Shown: piece after piece, positions 11,271 through 21,071 of the stretch
How the letters are laid out: each line of letters begins with the position of its first letter
Numbering within the stretch: the first letter of the stretch is position 1
The notes under the pieces: generated by a model
The model's database searches: none
The model's input: the letters and a program-made list of their open reading frames with translations, nothing else
Told to the model about the DNA's origin: nothing
Source: Astrothelium macrocarpum
Taxonomy: Eukaryota > Ascomycota > Dothideomycetes > Trypetheliales > Trypetheliaceae
Length of the DNA stretch: 64,000 bases
Direction of reading: 5' to 3'
NCBI GenBank assembly: GCA_021030915.1
Contig: JAGEMR010000009.1
Location: forward strand, 484,860-548,859
Made by a program: the position numbers and the translations under genes

Positions 11271-12056
11271 CTAATCCTTCCAAACAAGAGCGAACAATGA
11301 TGCTGTATCGCTTGCTTTTTGCATTATTACCTGGACCTCGATCCTGGTTGTGCCTGCTGGCGTACTGTCCAATCTGAGAGATGAGCATGGGCCACAAACG
11401 GTCGGTGTGTCTAGAATATTCTTCAATCCATCTGTTGGTATAATGCTGATGTGGAGAGCCTTGTAATATGTGAGATCTGATTCTGATTTGGTCAGGCCGA
11501 TCTCAATAGTGTCATTGCCCGGTGAATACATCCTATACATAGTCGTACTCAAGATCCTGTTTTTGTGCTGAGAGTCGAGCGGCACTCGCCAAAAGACATC
11601 AGAAGTACAGAATGCTGTGCGAATACCTTCTTTGACAATGTCGAGGCAGAGCTCGTTAGCCCCACACGAGCCTGGCTTCCTATAGGGGTGCAGGTCCTCC
11701 CCCGCTGAGGTTTGGCATTCAAGAAGAAAGTCTCTTGCGTTCTTCCACTTAGTGCAATAAGAAGCTGCGAAACTATTATATCGCTCGAGCATACCCGGCT
11801 GCGGACATACATTAATAGACCTGGATTGTGAAGGCTGTCTTTTGGAAAGTCCTGGTTCGGCAAGTCCAACATAATTTGAGGCGTTAGCAGTAAGCATGTC
11901 AAGAGTATCGTTACCGAAAATGATTGGAGAGCCATCATCAGAAGAGGCGGTTATAGAGCGGCGAAGGTGGCTGTGAGAATAAACAGCCAAGAAATGGATC
12001 ATAGAGAGTAATAAATATCTAATCAAAGCCATGATAATGGTTTTAGTAGAGATCAT
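11271..12056 (-). CDS. Secreted protein with eight cysteines, effector-like
   Basis: A single exon of up to 261 residues. The first Met gives MISTKTII; the Met at residue 9 (MALIRYLLLSMIHFLAVYSHS) would also give a good signal peptide. A dibasic KR site (LSKRQPS, about residue 73) follows a presumed propeptide, suggesting Kex2-type processing. The mature part holds eight Cys in a regular layout: NVC, SYC, LEC, SC, ELC, AFC and VCGPC. It then contains several potential beta strands and no membrane segment. Even Cys number, small size and secretion fit an extracellular or effector-type protein. I recognise no named family. It lies among other secreted-protein genes on the same strand. Confidence 0.7.
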   Translation of the reverse strand: MISTKTIIMALIRYLLLSMIHFLAVYSHSHLRRSITASSDDGSPIIFGNDTLDMLTANASNYVGLAEPGLSKRQPSQSRSINVCPQPGMLERYNSFAASYCTKWKNARDFLLECQTSAGEDLHPYRKPGSCGANELCLDIVKEGIRTAFCTSDVFWRVPLDSQHKNRILSTTMYRMYSPGNDTIEIGLTKSESDLTYYKALHISIIPTDGLKNILDTPTVCGPCSSLRLDSTPAGTTRIEVQVIMQKASDTASLFALVWKD

Positions 12057-12179
12057 CGAAGTGCGAATATCGACAGAAAGATTAATTCAGAATCATTTAT
12101 GAATGGACTTGGGTACACGTGGCCATTCTGTACATCTCGATTGATGGCGACACTTTGTTACATTGCTACACTGTTGATG

Positions 12180-12446
12180 TCAAATGCTCAGGATACAAGC
12201 AAGATACGAGCAATGCAAACAAATTAGATTGCCGGCTACGTGGAAGTATATCGGACTAGGATTTGACGACAGCATTGCGACTTGAATCTCTGTAAAATTG
12301 GCTACCGGATATGACATCACACTACGCAATATCCCGGGCAAGCGGCGATGATGAAGGTTGGATTTGACAAAGTTAAGAGATGGGTCTGCGGATATATACA
12401 TATATACCGTCAATAAGATACTGGCTCCAATTTGTCTCAGCACCAT
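12180..12446 (-). CDS. Possible small secreted protein
   Basis: An open frame of 88 codons starts MVLRQIGASILLTVYMYISA, which resembles a signal peptide, and has three Cys near its end (LICLHCSYLACIL). It has the same orientation as the secreted eight-Cys gene 120 bp downstream. There is no recognisable family and no homology that I can argue. It may be the first exon of a longer gene, a remnant, or chance. Confidence 0.3.
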   Translation of the reverse strand: MVLRQIGASILLTVYMYISADPSLNFVKSNLHHRRLPGILRSVMSYPVANFTEIQVAMLSSNPSPIYFHVAGNLICLHCSYLACILSI

Positions 12447-13234
12447 GATGGATTGCGGGTAGTCCAGGTAGGCCCTTGATGTCTACTCCAGTAATTTTCA
12501 AATGTTTAGTGGGTTCTGGTAATAAAGCTGACTGGATATCTTATTTTATGCAGTAGTGTTGAGCCTTGCTGGATTAATGTGCAATTTCAACAAGTGTCAC
12601 AAAAAGTCTTTTATTTTTGTTAAAAACCTCTCTTTGATTGCAAGAGCAGATCCATTTGATCCACCTAAGACACTACGTAGTTGCGGCGATTAGATTATAT
12701 ACATTCAAGTAAACATTGCTAGGCGCTCTCGATTAGTTTTGTGAAAAGAAAAAGAGCGCCGCGTGCTCAGATACAACTGCGTGAGCAGTTTGTCCGCGCA
12801 AATGTCGCAGCCCCATTTCTTTCACAACGCCTTACAACCTGGTTTACCGTGTTTGTGCCGCAGCTCCCAGACTCCCGTTGTGCCCTAGATCGAAAAACAA
12901 AGCTTGTAAAAGTGGTGATTTAGAAAGGAAAACAGTTTCGGCCGTATGTGCAACACTGCAGATCTCAGATTCGTCAAATTGGTAAAGACAGGTGTAGGTG
13001 TGCGTGCTTTGCGCCGGTGCCGAAAAAAAAAAAAAAACAAGGACTTTGAGCATCAGCTTGGGAGTAAAAGCATTAGAGCAGAAACATGTCCCAAGAGCCA
13101 GTGCAGATAGATTGCTTTCGTTGCCTTGCAAATTGGGAGTACGAAGCTCGGTGGTAGAGTAAATGAAATGGCACATTTGAAAAGAAAGATGGTGGGTGTA
13201 GGGTTGAAAAAGGTTGATTCTTGAGCAAGGCATG
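12447..13234. other. Intergenic, 788 bp
   Basis: Lies downstream of the 1220-residue protein gene (minus) and upstream of the small secreted ORF. It contains an A-homopolymer of about 14-15 nt near 13024 and no gene-like frame; probably mostly 3' UTR and promoter. Confidence 0.4.
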
Positions 13235-16200
13235 CTAAAACATTCCCTCCGCTGTTGGAGCTGCTCGTATAGTCCCTTGCGTAACATCCTGCTTCAATCG
13301 ATCTGGGGGACTGGGGGGTGGCGATGGCACTTTTGGAGTTCTTGGGCCTCGATTGCCTGAAGCGTTTATATTACGCTGTCGCGACCACGATCGCTCATCC
13401 TCATCCGGAGATGATAGAGTTCGCAGCATTTCGTATGGTGGTGATGTGGCGTTTCGCATCTTGGGAACTTCAGGAGCCGAGTCCGACCGTCCCAGTGGAT
13501 TGCCAAAGAGCTTTTGGGTGCGCCTGCGCAGGGGATTCATGGGTGGAACAGGAGGTGGTGCAGAAGATGGTGCTTCGCGTCCATTCTTGAGAGAGGCACC
13601 GGGTGGCAAGTCCACAGTGTCAAAGTTTGAAGTGGATGAAATGAGAACGGGCTCTGATATTTCAGACTTGTGGACGGAACGTTTCCGGTTGGGCATTGTT
13701 GAGCGCACGAATGGAGTGTGGGCCGGCATTGCAATGGGAGTGGGAAGGGCAGATGTGGGTGGTGTGGACGATGCCGAGTCTGGAGGACTGTGTGGCAGAG
13801 GATGAGCATTTGGCGTTGGCCGTGTTGAGGATGCCGACAAGGGAAACATTGGACTATTCGCTTCCGAAGACGGACCACTGCGATCATCATATCTGCCCGT
13901 TTGAATTGGCTTTAGACTGTGCATATCAAAGTATCCAGACTTGGCCTTGTGAATGGTAGGAAGTTTTGCTGAAGACGGAGGTGTCGGATTTTCCATAGCT
14001 GCTGCCTGGCTTTGCTTGAGATCCATAGGAAGTTGGAAACGATGAGGGATGCGAGGCGAAATCTCTGGAGGCGCTTCAGTTGGAGGAGGCCCGAGGCTTT
14101 CATCATCACGATATCGGCTGGCTCGACTTCGGGAACGTCCAGACGACAATTCAGAGTTGGATCGATCTCGTATGGATGCGCCATGAGAAGATTGCGAGTA
14201 CGTCGTAGCCCGGTGTGGACTTTCATTGCGGTTTCGCCCGTTTTCACGTTCGACATGAGCTTCCCATTTCCGACGCATGTCTTCTACACTCTTCTGTGTA
14301 TTGACTGGCATACGTCTTCCCCGAATACTGGCATCATCGCGCTCGTCAGAGCCACTAGCTTGACTACGACGCGTTTGGTTGCGGATTAGGGAGCTCGTAC
14401 TGCTGTTTTCATTCGCAGAAATCCCGAGGCGCTTGAGGGCTTTGCTAGAAGGTTCGGCCCTGGATACAATGGACTCCCGACTAGACTTGTTCCTAAGCAT
14501 GCCAAACACTCTTCGACGATCGCTCCCAAACGAAGGACTGGGTGCTCTGCTCCCGTTCTCAGCTCTTGTCTTCATGTTCTCCTGGATGGCCTTTTGACGT
14601 TGCGCAAGCTCATTGGCAAAAGCCTCGCGTTCCTGTTGAGTTTCAGTAGAACCACCTCGAGTGTGCTTGTTCTTAAGTATCTGCTGCCAAGATGCCTCAT
14701 CCCCTTGCCTTGATTTTGCAGATCGTTCTTCGTGAACCATGGGCATTGTAGAGCCAAGTTGTTGGTTCTTGGCGCGATAGCCCTCGATTGGACTAATCGA
14801 ACCAAGACTGTCGCCTTCACCGAAATAAGCGCTGTCGATTTCGTCCAGATCCCAGGGGTTCGAATGGGTATAACTGGATTCTGTCCCAACTTTTGATACC
14901 ATCCTTGAAGGTGGAACTCGGGGCATGGCGTCAAGAGGGGGAACAGCAGGAGCGGGAGTACGGTCACCCCAAATGGATGATGTGCCACTACCATGGCGGA
15001 GATGTTGGTGAATAAGACCGCTCAGAGCAGCATCGTCAGCACCCAGAGTGGGTGAATCGAGTTGTTTTGGTGGGCTACGCTCGTCTTCTTTCGTGATAGA
15101 TTCTTGATCACCACTTGACCTATTGGCTTCCTCACGAAAGACTGGAGATTGCGGAGCATCATTTTGTGCTACCTCCTGAACAGCGGTGTTGTTTGAACGG
15201 AAGGCAGGATGTTGTTCGACAGGTGTAACAGGAGCAGGTATTCTGAGCGGGTCCTCAACGGCCTGAGGGGAATTTGAGACTTCCAGAGGCGACACCAATG
15301 GTTCATCCTCGCTGTCACTCATTATGTTACGGAAAAACGTCCTTTGAGTGTCCAGAGTCAAATTGAGAGGAGTATCCCGCCCTTTGGCACGACTCGGTCG
15401 GCCAGATGAATTTGGAGAATTTGACCCAGTCGAATCTCCTTCGTCCATTGCCGGCGAGGGTGGCGACCAGGAACTTTCTTCGTCGATGACGTTGGGCATT
15501 GGATGCTCAGTACCCTTCAGCATTTGCCTTTGTCGCTCGAGATATTGCGCTTCGTCGAATTGTTGTCTCGGCTTGTTGAACGCGCCCATCGCAGTTGCTT
15601 TGCCTCGATCATTTGGATTCAAAGACATAGTCAATGGCGTATCTTCACCGTCGCTCATTGCCGGCGGACTGAGAGGGGGAGAATTGGGATAAGACAGTAT
15701 TGAGCTTCCAGCAGATGACTTGGATTCTCTGAGAGAATCGAAGGTGGTGAGTTTAAAAGCAGATGCAGAGGGCGGAGGGCTTGTTGCTTGATACATTTGA
15801 TTTCCAGGACGATTGAAGCGATCATGAAGGCTGGTCGTACTTTTGTTTTGGGCCAGATATGGTGGTGTCCGTCTTCCCGGTATTGCTGTCCGCTGTTTCT
15901 GGATGGAATTGAGTCTCGTCAGAGCGGATGCCTGCTGTTCGTGCAGATGCTCATTCAAACCTTGCTCGTAGAGACGCTTGGATTTGGTCAAGGAACGCTC
16001 TAGACCTGAGCTTGGTTGATTTGATTTAGGGGACATGCTCCCTGGTATGGCATTGGCACCTTGGGATGCGATCGAAGTTGCAGTAGTTGACGGAGCGGTG
16101 ATTGAAGGCTGTGAAGTGGTTGATGATGAGGTCTGTCTCTTCATGTAGCTGGATCCAGATATTGATGCTGAATAAGAATTGTCTTTTGCCTCATCCCCTT

Positions 16201-16897
16201 CATTGTGTTCTACTTCTTCGCTCGCTCTCGATGATTCCTGCTCTTGTTGCTGCTCCTTCTCCTTTTGGCGTAGTTTTTGAAAAGCTGACAAGCTAATATC
16301 ATCTTCATAAACGGCTTTGCCCCGGATCCTGGAGAATTTTTCAGCGGTGGAAGAGGCGACTGGTATCCTGTACACTTTTTGACGACCTCCGAAGAGCACA
16401 TTACCTTCTCCGGGACGCGATCGGCTCATGATACTGCCATGCATGGATTCGTCGTCGGTACCGTATCCATCACCAGACGCGAACGATCCTTGTCTTTGCG
16501 CAAAAGGCGGGCGTATTGAATCCTTGATGGATGAGACTTCGGCAATGTCGGCTAAACCACTACCCACAAAGCCGAATTCATGCAGACGTGAATGGCGCTT
16601 GGGTGAGAGGACACTATCATCGCTCGCCTTACCGAGCTTCGAATTAGGATCATCTTGTTCACGAAGCATGCTGAAGCGAGCAGAGAGACCATTCATCAAC
16701 AGGCTGGTTCGAAAGTTGTCGTCAGAAGGTAGAGCAGTTGATAGATCAAGTTCGAGCTTTGGCTCGGGTTGATTTTTCCTCCATCTTCTGCCCTTTCTTG
16801 TCAGAGTGGGCGTAAGTGATCGGATACCCGGTTCGGCTGGGAAATTTTCGGTTGTGGGGCTCTCTTTGGCCCTCTTTTTGGCGAGAAATCGATTCAT
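13235..16897 (-). CDS. Conserved large disordered fungal protein, function unknown
   Basis: A single uninterrupted exon of 1220 residues, unusual here for lacking introns. The N-terminus MNRFLAKKRAKE is basic. About residues 195-235 hold a charged helical stretch (AVYEDDISLSAFQKLRQKEKEQ), followed by RLYEQGLNEHLHEQQASALTRLNSIQKQR near 310-340, a likely short coiled coil. The rest is Ser/Pro-rich with many SP and TP sites (for example NSPPLSPPAMSDGED), typical of heavily phosphorylated scaffold proteins of the cortex or cytoskeleton. A second charged helix (ERDDASIRGRRMP, VEDMRRKWEAHVERE) lies around 870-920. I recognise no catalytic domain. The 5' leader upstream of 16897 is long and may contain UTR introns. 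Confidence 0.8.
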   Translation of the reverse strand: MNRFLAKKRAKESPTTENFPAEPGIRSLTPTLTRKGRRWRKNQPEPKLELDLSTALPSDDNFRTSLLMNGLSARFSMLREQDDPNSKLGKASDDSVLSPKRHSRLHEFGFVGSGLADIAEVSSIKDSIRPPFAQRQGSFASGDGYGTDDESMHGSIMSRSRPGEGNVLFGGRQKVYRIPVASSTAEKFSRIRGKAVYEDDISLSAFQKLRQKEKEQQQEQESSRASEEVEHNEGDEAKDNSYSASISGSSYMKRQTSSSTTSQPSITAPSTTATSIASQGANAIPGSMSPKSNQPSSGLERSLTKSKRLYEQGLNEHLHEQQASALTRLNSIQKQRTAIPGRRTPPYLAQNKSTTSLHDRFNRPGNQMYQATSPPPSASAFKLTTFDSLRESKSSAGSSILSYPNSPPLSPPAMSDGEDTPLTMSLNPNDRGKATAMGAFNKPRQQFDEAQYLERQRQMLKGTEHPMPNVIDEESSWSPPSPAMDEGDSTGSNSPNSSGRPSRAKGRDTPLNLTLDTQRTFFRNIMSDSEDEPLVSPLEVSNSPQAVEDPLRIPAPVTPVEQHPAFRSNNTAVQEVAQNDAPQSPVFREEANRSSGDQESITKEDERSPPKQLDSPTLGADDAALSGLIHQHLRHGSGTSSIWGDRTPAPAVPPLDAMPRVPPSRMVSKVGTESSYTHSNPWDLDEIDSAYFGEGDSLGSISPIEGYRAKNQQLGSTMPMVHEERSAKSRQGDEASWQQILKNKHTRGGSTETQQEREAFANELAQRQKAIQENMKTRAENGSRAPSPSFGSDRRRVFGMLRNKSSRESIVSRAEPSSKALKRLGISANENSSTSSLIRNQTRRSQASGSDERDDASIRGRRMPVNTQKSVEDMRRKWEAHVERENGRNRNESPHRATTYSQSSHGASIRDRSNSELSSGRSRSRASRYRDDESLGPPPTEAPPEISPRIPHRFQLPMDLKQSQAAAMENPTPPSSAKLPTIHKAKSGYFDMHSLKPIQTGRYDDRSGPSSEANSPMFPLSASSTRPTPNAHPLPHSPPDSASSTPPTSALPTPIAMPAHTPFVRSTMPNRKRSVHKSEISEPVLISSTSNFDTVDLPPGASLKNGREAPSSAPPPVPPMNPLRRRTQKLFGNPLGRSDSAPEVPKMRNATSPPYEMLRTLSSPDEDERSWSRQRNINASGNRGPRTPKVPSPPPSPPDRLKQDVTQGTIRAAPTAEGMF

Positions 16898-18699
16898 CTT
16901 CTGACGTTAATGGTCAGTAGGGGACGGACAGATCATGTGCGATCGTAAGATTAGGCAAGGTTTCGAGAAATTCAGTAAAATCCGGACGTACGTTTCGCAC
17001 AGAAAGTAAAGAGTAACTTTAGACTCGGTGACTGAGGGCGATGGCCATATAGTGAGATGTGGAATAAGGTTCTTGGAAGTTTCCGGAAACGGCAGATTGA
17101 ATCTCACAAATGTAAGGAGTGCGTGTGAACGAATGTGGAAGTGATGTCGAACGATTGCCTCGCAGAGGACTTGAAATGAAGGTGGATGGTGTAGTACAAT
17201 GTGCCACGACCTGAATCAGTAATGAGTGTAAAAGTTTGGTCTGCAGGACGAGATTAGTGTTGAACCGCGAGCAAATCGCTGATTATTAACATACCAAAAG
17301 AATGACAATAGTAGGTGTAGTGATATCACCACGGTGCTTGAGAAGGGGTGGTGGTAGTAAAGGAGCGACGGCACGGCAAACGAGAAAGGATGAGTAAAAA
17401 AGGCGAAAATCAGGAGCGCACAGGGCAAGGCGAGAAGAGGGCGTGAGAGACGACGGATCGGGGAGCGTGTGGACCCCAGATCGCACGCAGTCAGTGAAGA
17501 GCGCCAACTAATCTCGCAGAGTCGAGGCGAGGGGGGCTTAGTTGGCTAGCAGGAAAAAGGTACCAAAGCTGTATGCCCCGGGATTGGGAGCACCGCAGGG
17601 TTTAGCCACGGCTGCCGGCCTTTCAATCGCACCAAAGGGCCGTCCAAGGCGTGGGGGACTCTTCTACGGTAGGGACAGCAGCCAGCCAGGTGTGATGGGC
17701 CTTCGGCACTGGTGGTGGTGCTTCTTCGAATAGGGGTGCGCGGGTGCGTCTCCCTGTCTGCCCCGGCCCGTCGACGCGGGCTGACTAGCGAGGGCGCGTC
17801 TGACTCGCGTTGTGCACGCCGCAAGATCAAAAGCCACCGAAGCCACGCTGTCGATCAGTCGAGTGCGTGTATTGCAGGAGGGTGCAGATGGATGTCTGTA
17901 TGTATGTAACAAGTCGAACTCCGCTGCCGAGAGGACGACAATGTATATGGCGATGCGTCGGGCGTAACTACGTGCAACGCATTCCCGAACATCGATTATG
18001 CACAGAATGGAAAACATTGTAGCCAACTTTTTTTCTTCTGGCCGATCGAGACTGAATACAGCCGGGATGAGAAACGACAGGGATGCGCCGGCGCGTACCT
18101 GACAGCGCCGACCAGGATGGGCCTGCTTGCCCGTTTCACACCTGTTGTGGAAGCTTGATCCAGTCTTTCCCCATGCCACATGGCAAAGCACCAACACGCC
18201 CGCACGCACCGCCAGACCTTCACCTGCCCTATCGATGCCCATCGCTGCCGTCCGTTTGACGCTGGCTTCTGCAGCGTGCCGTGCTGTCCTGCGTGAACCG
18301 ACGCAGCCCATCACAGCTGTGGTCGCTCGCTACATCGCTAACTTCACATGTATCTTATGCTTTTGTTTGTTTCACAATGATGCCCAATCATGCTCGTCTC
18401 GCTACCCCTGAGATACCGGCGTGCAATGCGAACCAACAGCACACTGTCATTTTACAGTAACCCATCTCAGCCCCAAAACATGAAGGATTTGCGTTTGCGG
18501 GAGGAGTCTCACCTTCTAAACTTTAAGGTTGTTTCTACTTGATACCTATCGATTTATGTATATAGCGATGAAAAATTTAATGTCCGACCATACGGGGTTC
18601 ACCCAAGTAACCATGGATTGCCTTTCAGATGCCAAGAGCCCCGAATCTTATTTCTACCCCAACCTGTGCTCCCCCATTCTATCATCAACCCAGCATATA
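16898..18699. other. Intergenic, 1.8 kb, no supported gene
   Basis: Upstream of the large disordered-protein gene (minus) and downstream of the glucosidase II beta gene (minus). The part 17220-17500 is rich in TC runs on the minus strand, like a long fungal leader or promoter. Frames on the minus strand up to 216 codons (17664-18314) overlap others in alternative frames, lack domain character and are rejected. Confidence 0.4.
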
Positions 18700-20511
18700 T
18701 TACAGTTCGTCTCTAACGTGCGGCTTTTCCCCGGGCGCCGGCTCACAAACTGCCGCCGTTCCAACCTCCATTCTGTAAACACACTTTTCCTCTTCGACAA
18801 TCTTCCAGATTTCGTCCTCTGCTGAACACGCAAGAATCACCGTCGTGCTGCGTTGAGGCCCGTTCCAGCATTGCAGCCCGTTTTCATGCTTCAATGCCGT
18901 TCGCACCCCACTGCCCAGCCCCTTGCCATCCTGATCCAGATCTTCGTCCACCTCCACGCTCTCGATCCGCATAAAGTTGCCCATATTGGTATCCCCGCCT
19001 CCCCGCTTTTTCTTCTGCACCGTCTTCTCCATCCAACAGAGCTCATATGTATACTCGCCAGAGTCCTTGGACACGCATTGACCCTTGAGAGCACGAAACA
19101 CGTCTTCAGGCCCGTAGTCCTTTTCCAGGTCTTCTTTATGCTGGTCAAGGGAGGTCTGAAAGTTTTTCAGCTCGGTCCTTGCCGCCTCGAGTCTCTCGCG
19201 TGCCTCCTTTACTGCTTGCGATTCTCCGCCTTGTTCGCTGGCTGGAGCAAGAATGCCGTTATCAATAAGCATCACCCTAAAGTCCCGAAGTTTCTTATCA
19301 ACCCAGTCTCGTAAACTGTCTGGTAGATATTCTTCGAATTTGTATACTGCAGATAATGTTAGCTCTGAAATTGGCCGAGTTTTTTCGACTTTGCTACACT
19401 TACAAACGTCAATGTCACCCTCCTCTTGTCCCTCAAACTCGGCCCAGTTCAAGCCATTCTCCTCGTCAGACTTGGTCATCTCGTCCAAATCCAGTTCAAT
19501 TTTAGTATCCAAATCTGCAAGCCGTCCGCTCGCAGCATAGTCTTCCCAAGCTCTGACTGCGGTTTTGACGCCTTCATCATTGAAATTCGGGTTGTACTCT
19601 TCTTTGAAACTTGCCAGAATCTGCTCCAGCTGCCTGATGCGCTCATACCCCGAGTCACGCTCTTTGCGAACTGCAACGAGGTTGTCACGTAACTCATCGA
19701 TTCTACCCTTCGCTAACCCCGTCAGAACCCCGAGTTTGCCACCTCCTGAATCAGCTTTGACGACTTTGTTTCTTTCCTTTCTTTCGATCTCAGCGAGGTC
19801 CTGCTCCAAGCCTTGTATTCTTAGTTCAGCTCCTTTCATCTCTTCTCCAAGCGTTTTGATGCGGTCCGCAACTTCTCTCCGTAGTCGAGCGGATTCTGTA
19901 ATAAGCTCGTTCCGTTTCTTGTTGGCAGCACTCAAAGCCCGCTGCCGAATCTCATCTTGCTTCTTCCATGAAGCACCAATCTCCTTGCATTTATTCTCAC
20001 ATTTGACCTTCCCTACGCCTGCCCATTCATCACTGCCATCACAACATAGCTCGTAATCGCAGACACCATCATTGACATTGGTGAAAGGAATATAGCTCGG
20101 TTGATGCCCCTTGTTTTTGCAGTAGTATCCTGGTAGAGCATTCGCAACACTATTGCTATTGCCTACCTCATCGGGGAAGGAGGGTGGCGAGAGCGAGGAA
20201 ATGTAAGAGCAGGCCGATGTGCCTGGTTCGTCAGACCCGTCCGGACAATCGCAGTAATTGTCGTTCACTCGAGACAAAGGAATATTAATGTGAGGATTTG
20301 ATATACAAGTGAAGCTCTTTTGGTCTTTGTAAAACTTTGCAACTACATGGAAGATTAGTCGTAAATCTCATTTACGGGACCAGAGATAAGGCGAGATGGG
20401 TTCATGCATACACTCAGGACCAACCCCACGAGGTCTGGGAGAATCGGCAGCAATTGACAAGGCAGCAAACAATCCAAGAGCTGGAATTGCTGCCTTTCGT
20501 CTCATTTTCAT
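18700..20511 (-). CDS. GTB1: Glucosidase II beta subunit (GTB1/PRKCSH family)
   Basis: Three minus-strand exons (20511..20412, 20342..19404, 19346..18700) give 561 residues; introns are 69 and 57 nt. The 57-nt intron is open in frame and easily missed; splicing it joins DIDV to LYKFEEYLPDSLRDW. Features in order: signal peptide (ALGLFAALSIAA), the family start RGVGPEFAKFYK, two LDLa-like Cys-rich modules with NDNYCDCPDGSDEPGTSAC and CDYELCCDGSDEW, a long coiled coil (about 165-310), and a C-terminal mannose-6-phosphate-receptor-like (MRH) domain (YTYELCWMEKTVQ ... WNGPQRSTTVILAC). The C-terminus is HVRDEL, an ER-retrieval signal with R in place of the usual fungal HDEL. With the catalytic alpha subunit it trims glucose from N-glycans in the ER and recognises mannose through the MRH domain. 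Confidence 0.96.
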
Positions 20512-21071
20512 TGCCTTGTGTGGCAGGCAAAGCCCGTCTTTCAGTTCAAAAAACTCATGATGTAGGGGACAGCTAATGTGTTTTGTATATGGGCGCCGAG
20601 CTCCCGGAGTATCGCCGGGGCTGAACCCTTGATGTTTCATCTTCGCCGCCAATCATTGCAACAATAACCCAAGGCCCGTCTCATTTCAATCAATGTCGAC
20701 GCGGTATATATTGTAGAGCGAGCAACACTTCCACTGGCAAGTCGCATGCAATGGATCTCATTATGAATTCATTCACTACTTCTCATGCAGCTGACCGTGT
20801 CACTCCTGACAAAAGTTTGCCCTCGTCTCCCTGGGTAGGTGTTTCCTGTTACAGGCGTTTAATTTGTCTTTCATGTCTACCGTTTCCAGTCACTGTCGTG
20901 TGATGGCTCAATCGTGCTTGCTTCCCTTGCTCTCCGTTTGTCTTTGGCATTTCCACCATCTTCAAATTTCTCTTTGAATTCGCCTTTGTCAATATTTCCT
21001 ATATTCTTTTCAATATTCGTGTCACCTCGCGCAATTTTCTTTAGTCTACCTTTAATCGATCAATACAAATC
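20512..21071 (+). promoter_or_regulatory. Divergent promoter region, 560 bp
   Basis: Lies between the start of the glucosidase II beta gene (minus) and the start of the acidic disordered-protein gene (plus), so it must hold both promoters. A TATATATTG-like element occurs near 20704-20712, and a TTTC/CTTT-rich leader (about 20920-21060) precedes the plus-strand ATG. Confidence 0.5.

Noticed and set aside
17664..18314. Minus-strand ORF of 216 codons
   Set aside because: Competes with other frames over the same bases, composition shifts along it and no feature of a known family; lies in the promoter/3' flank region.
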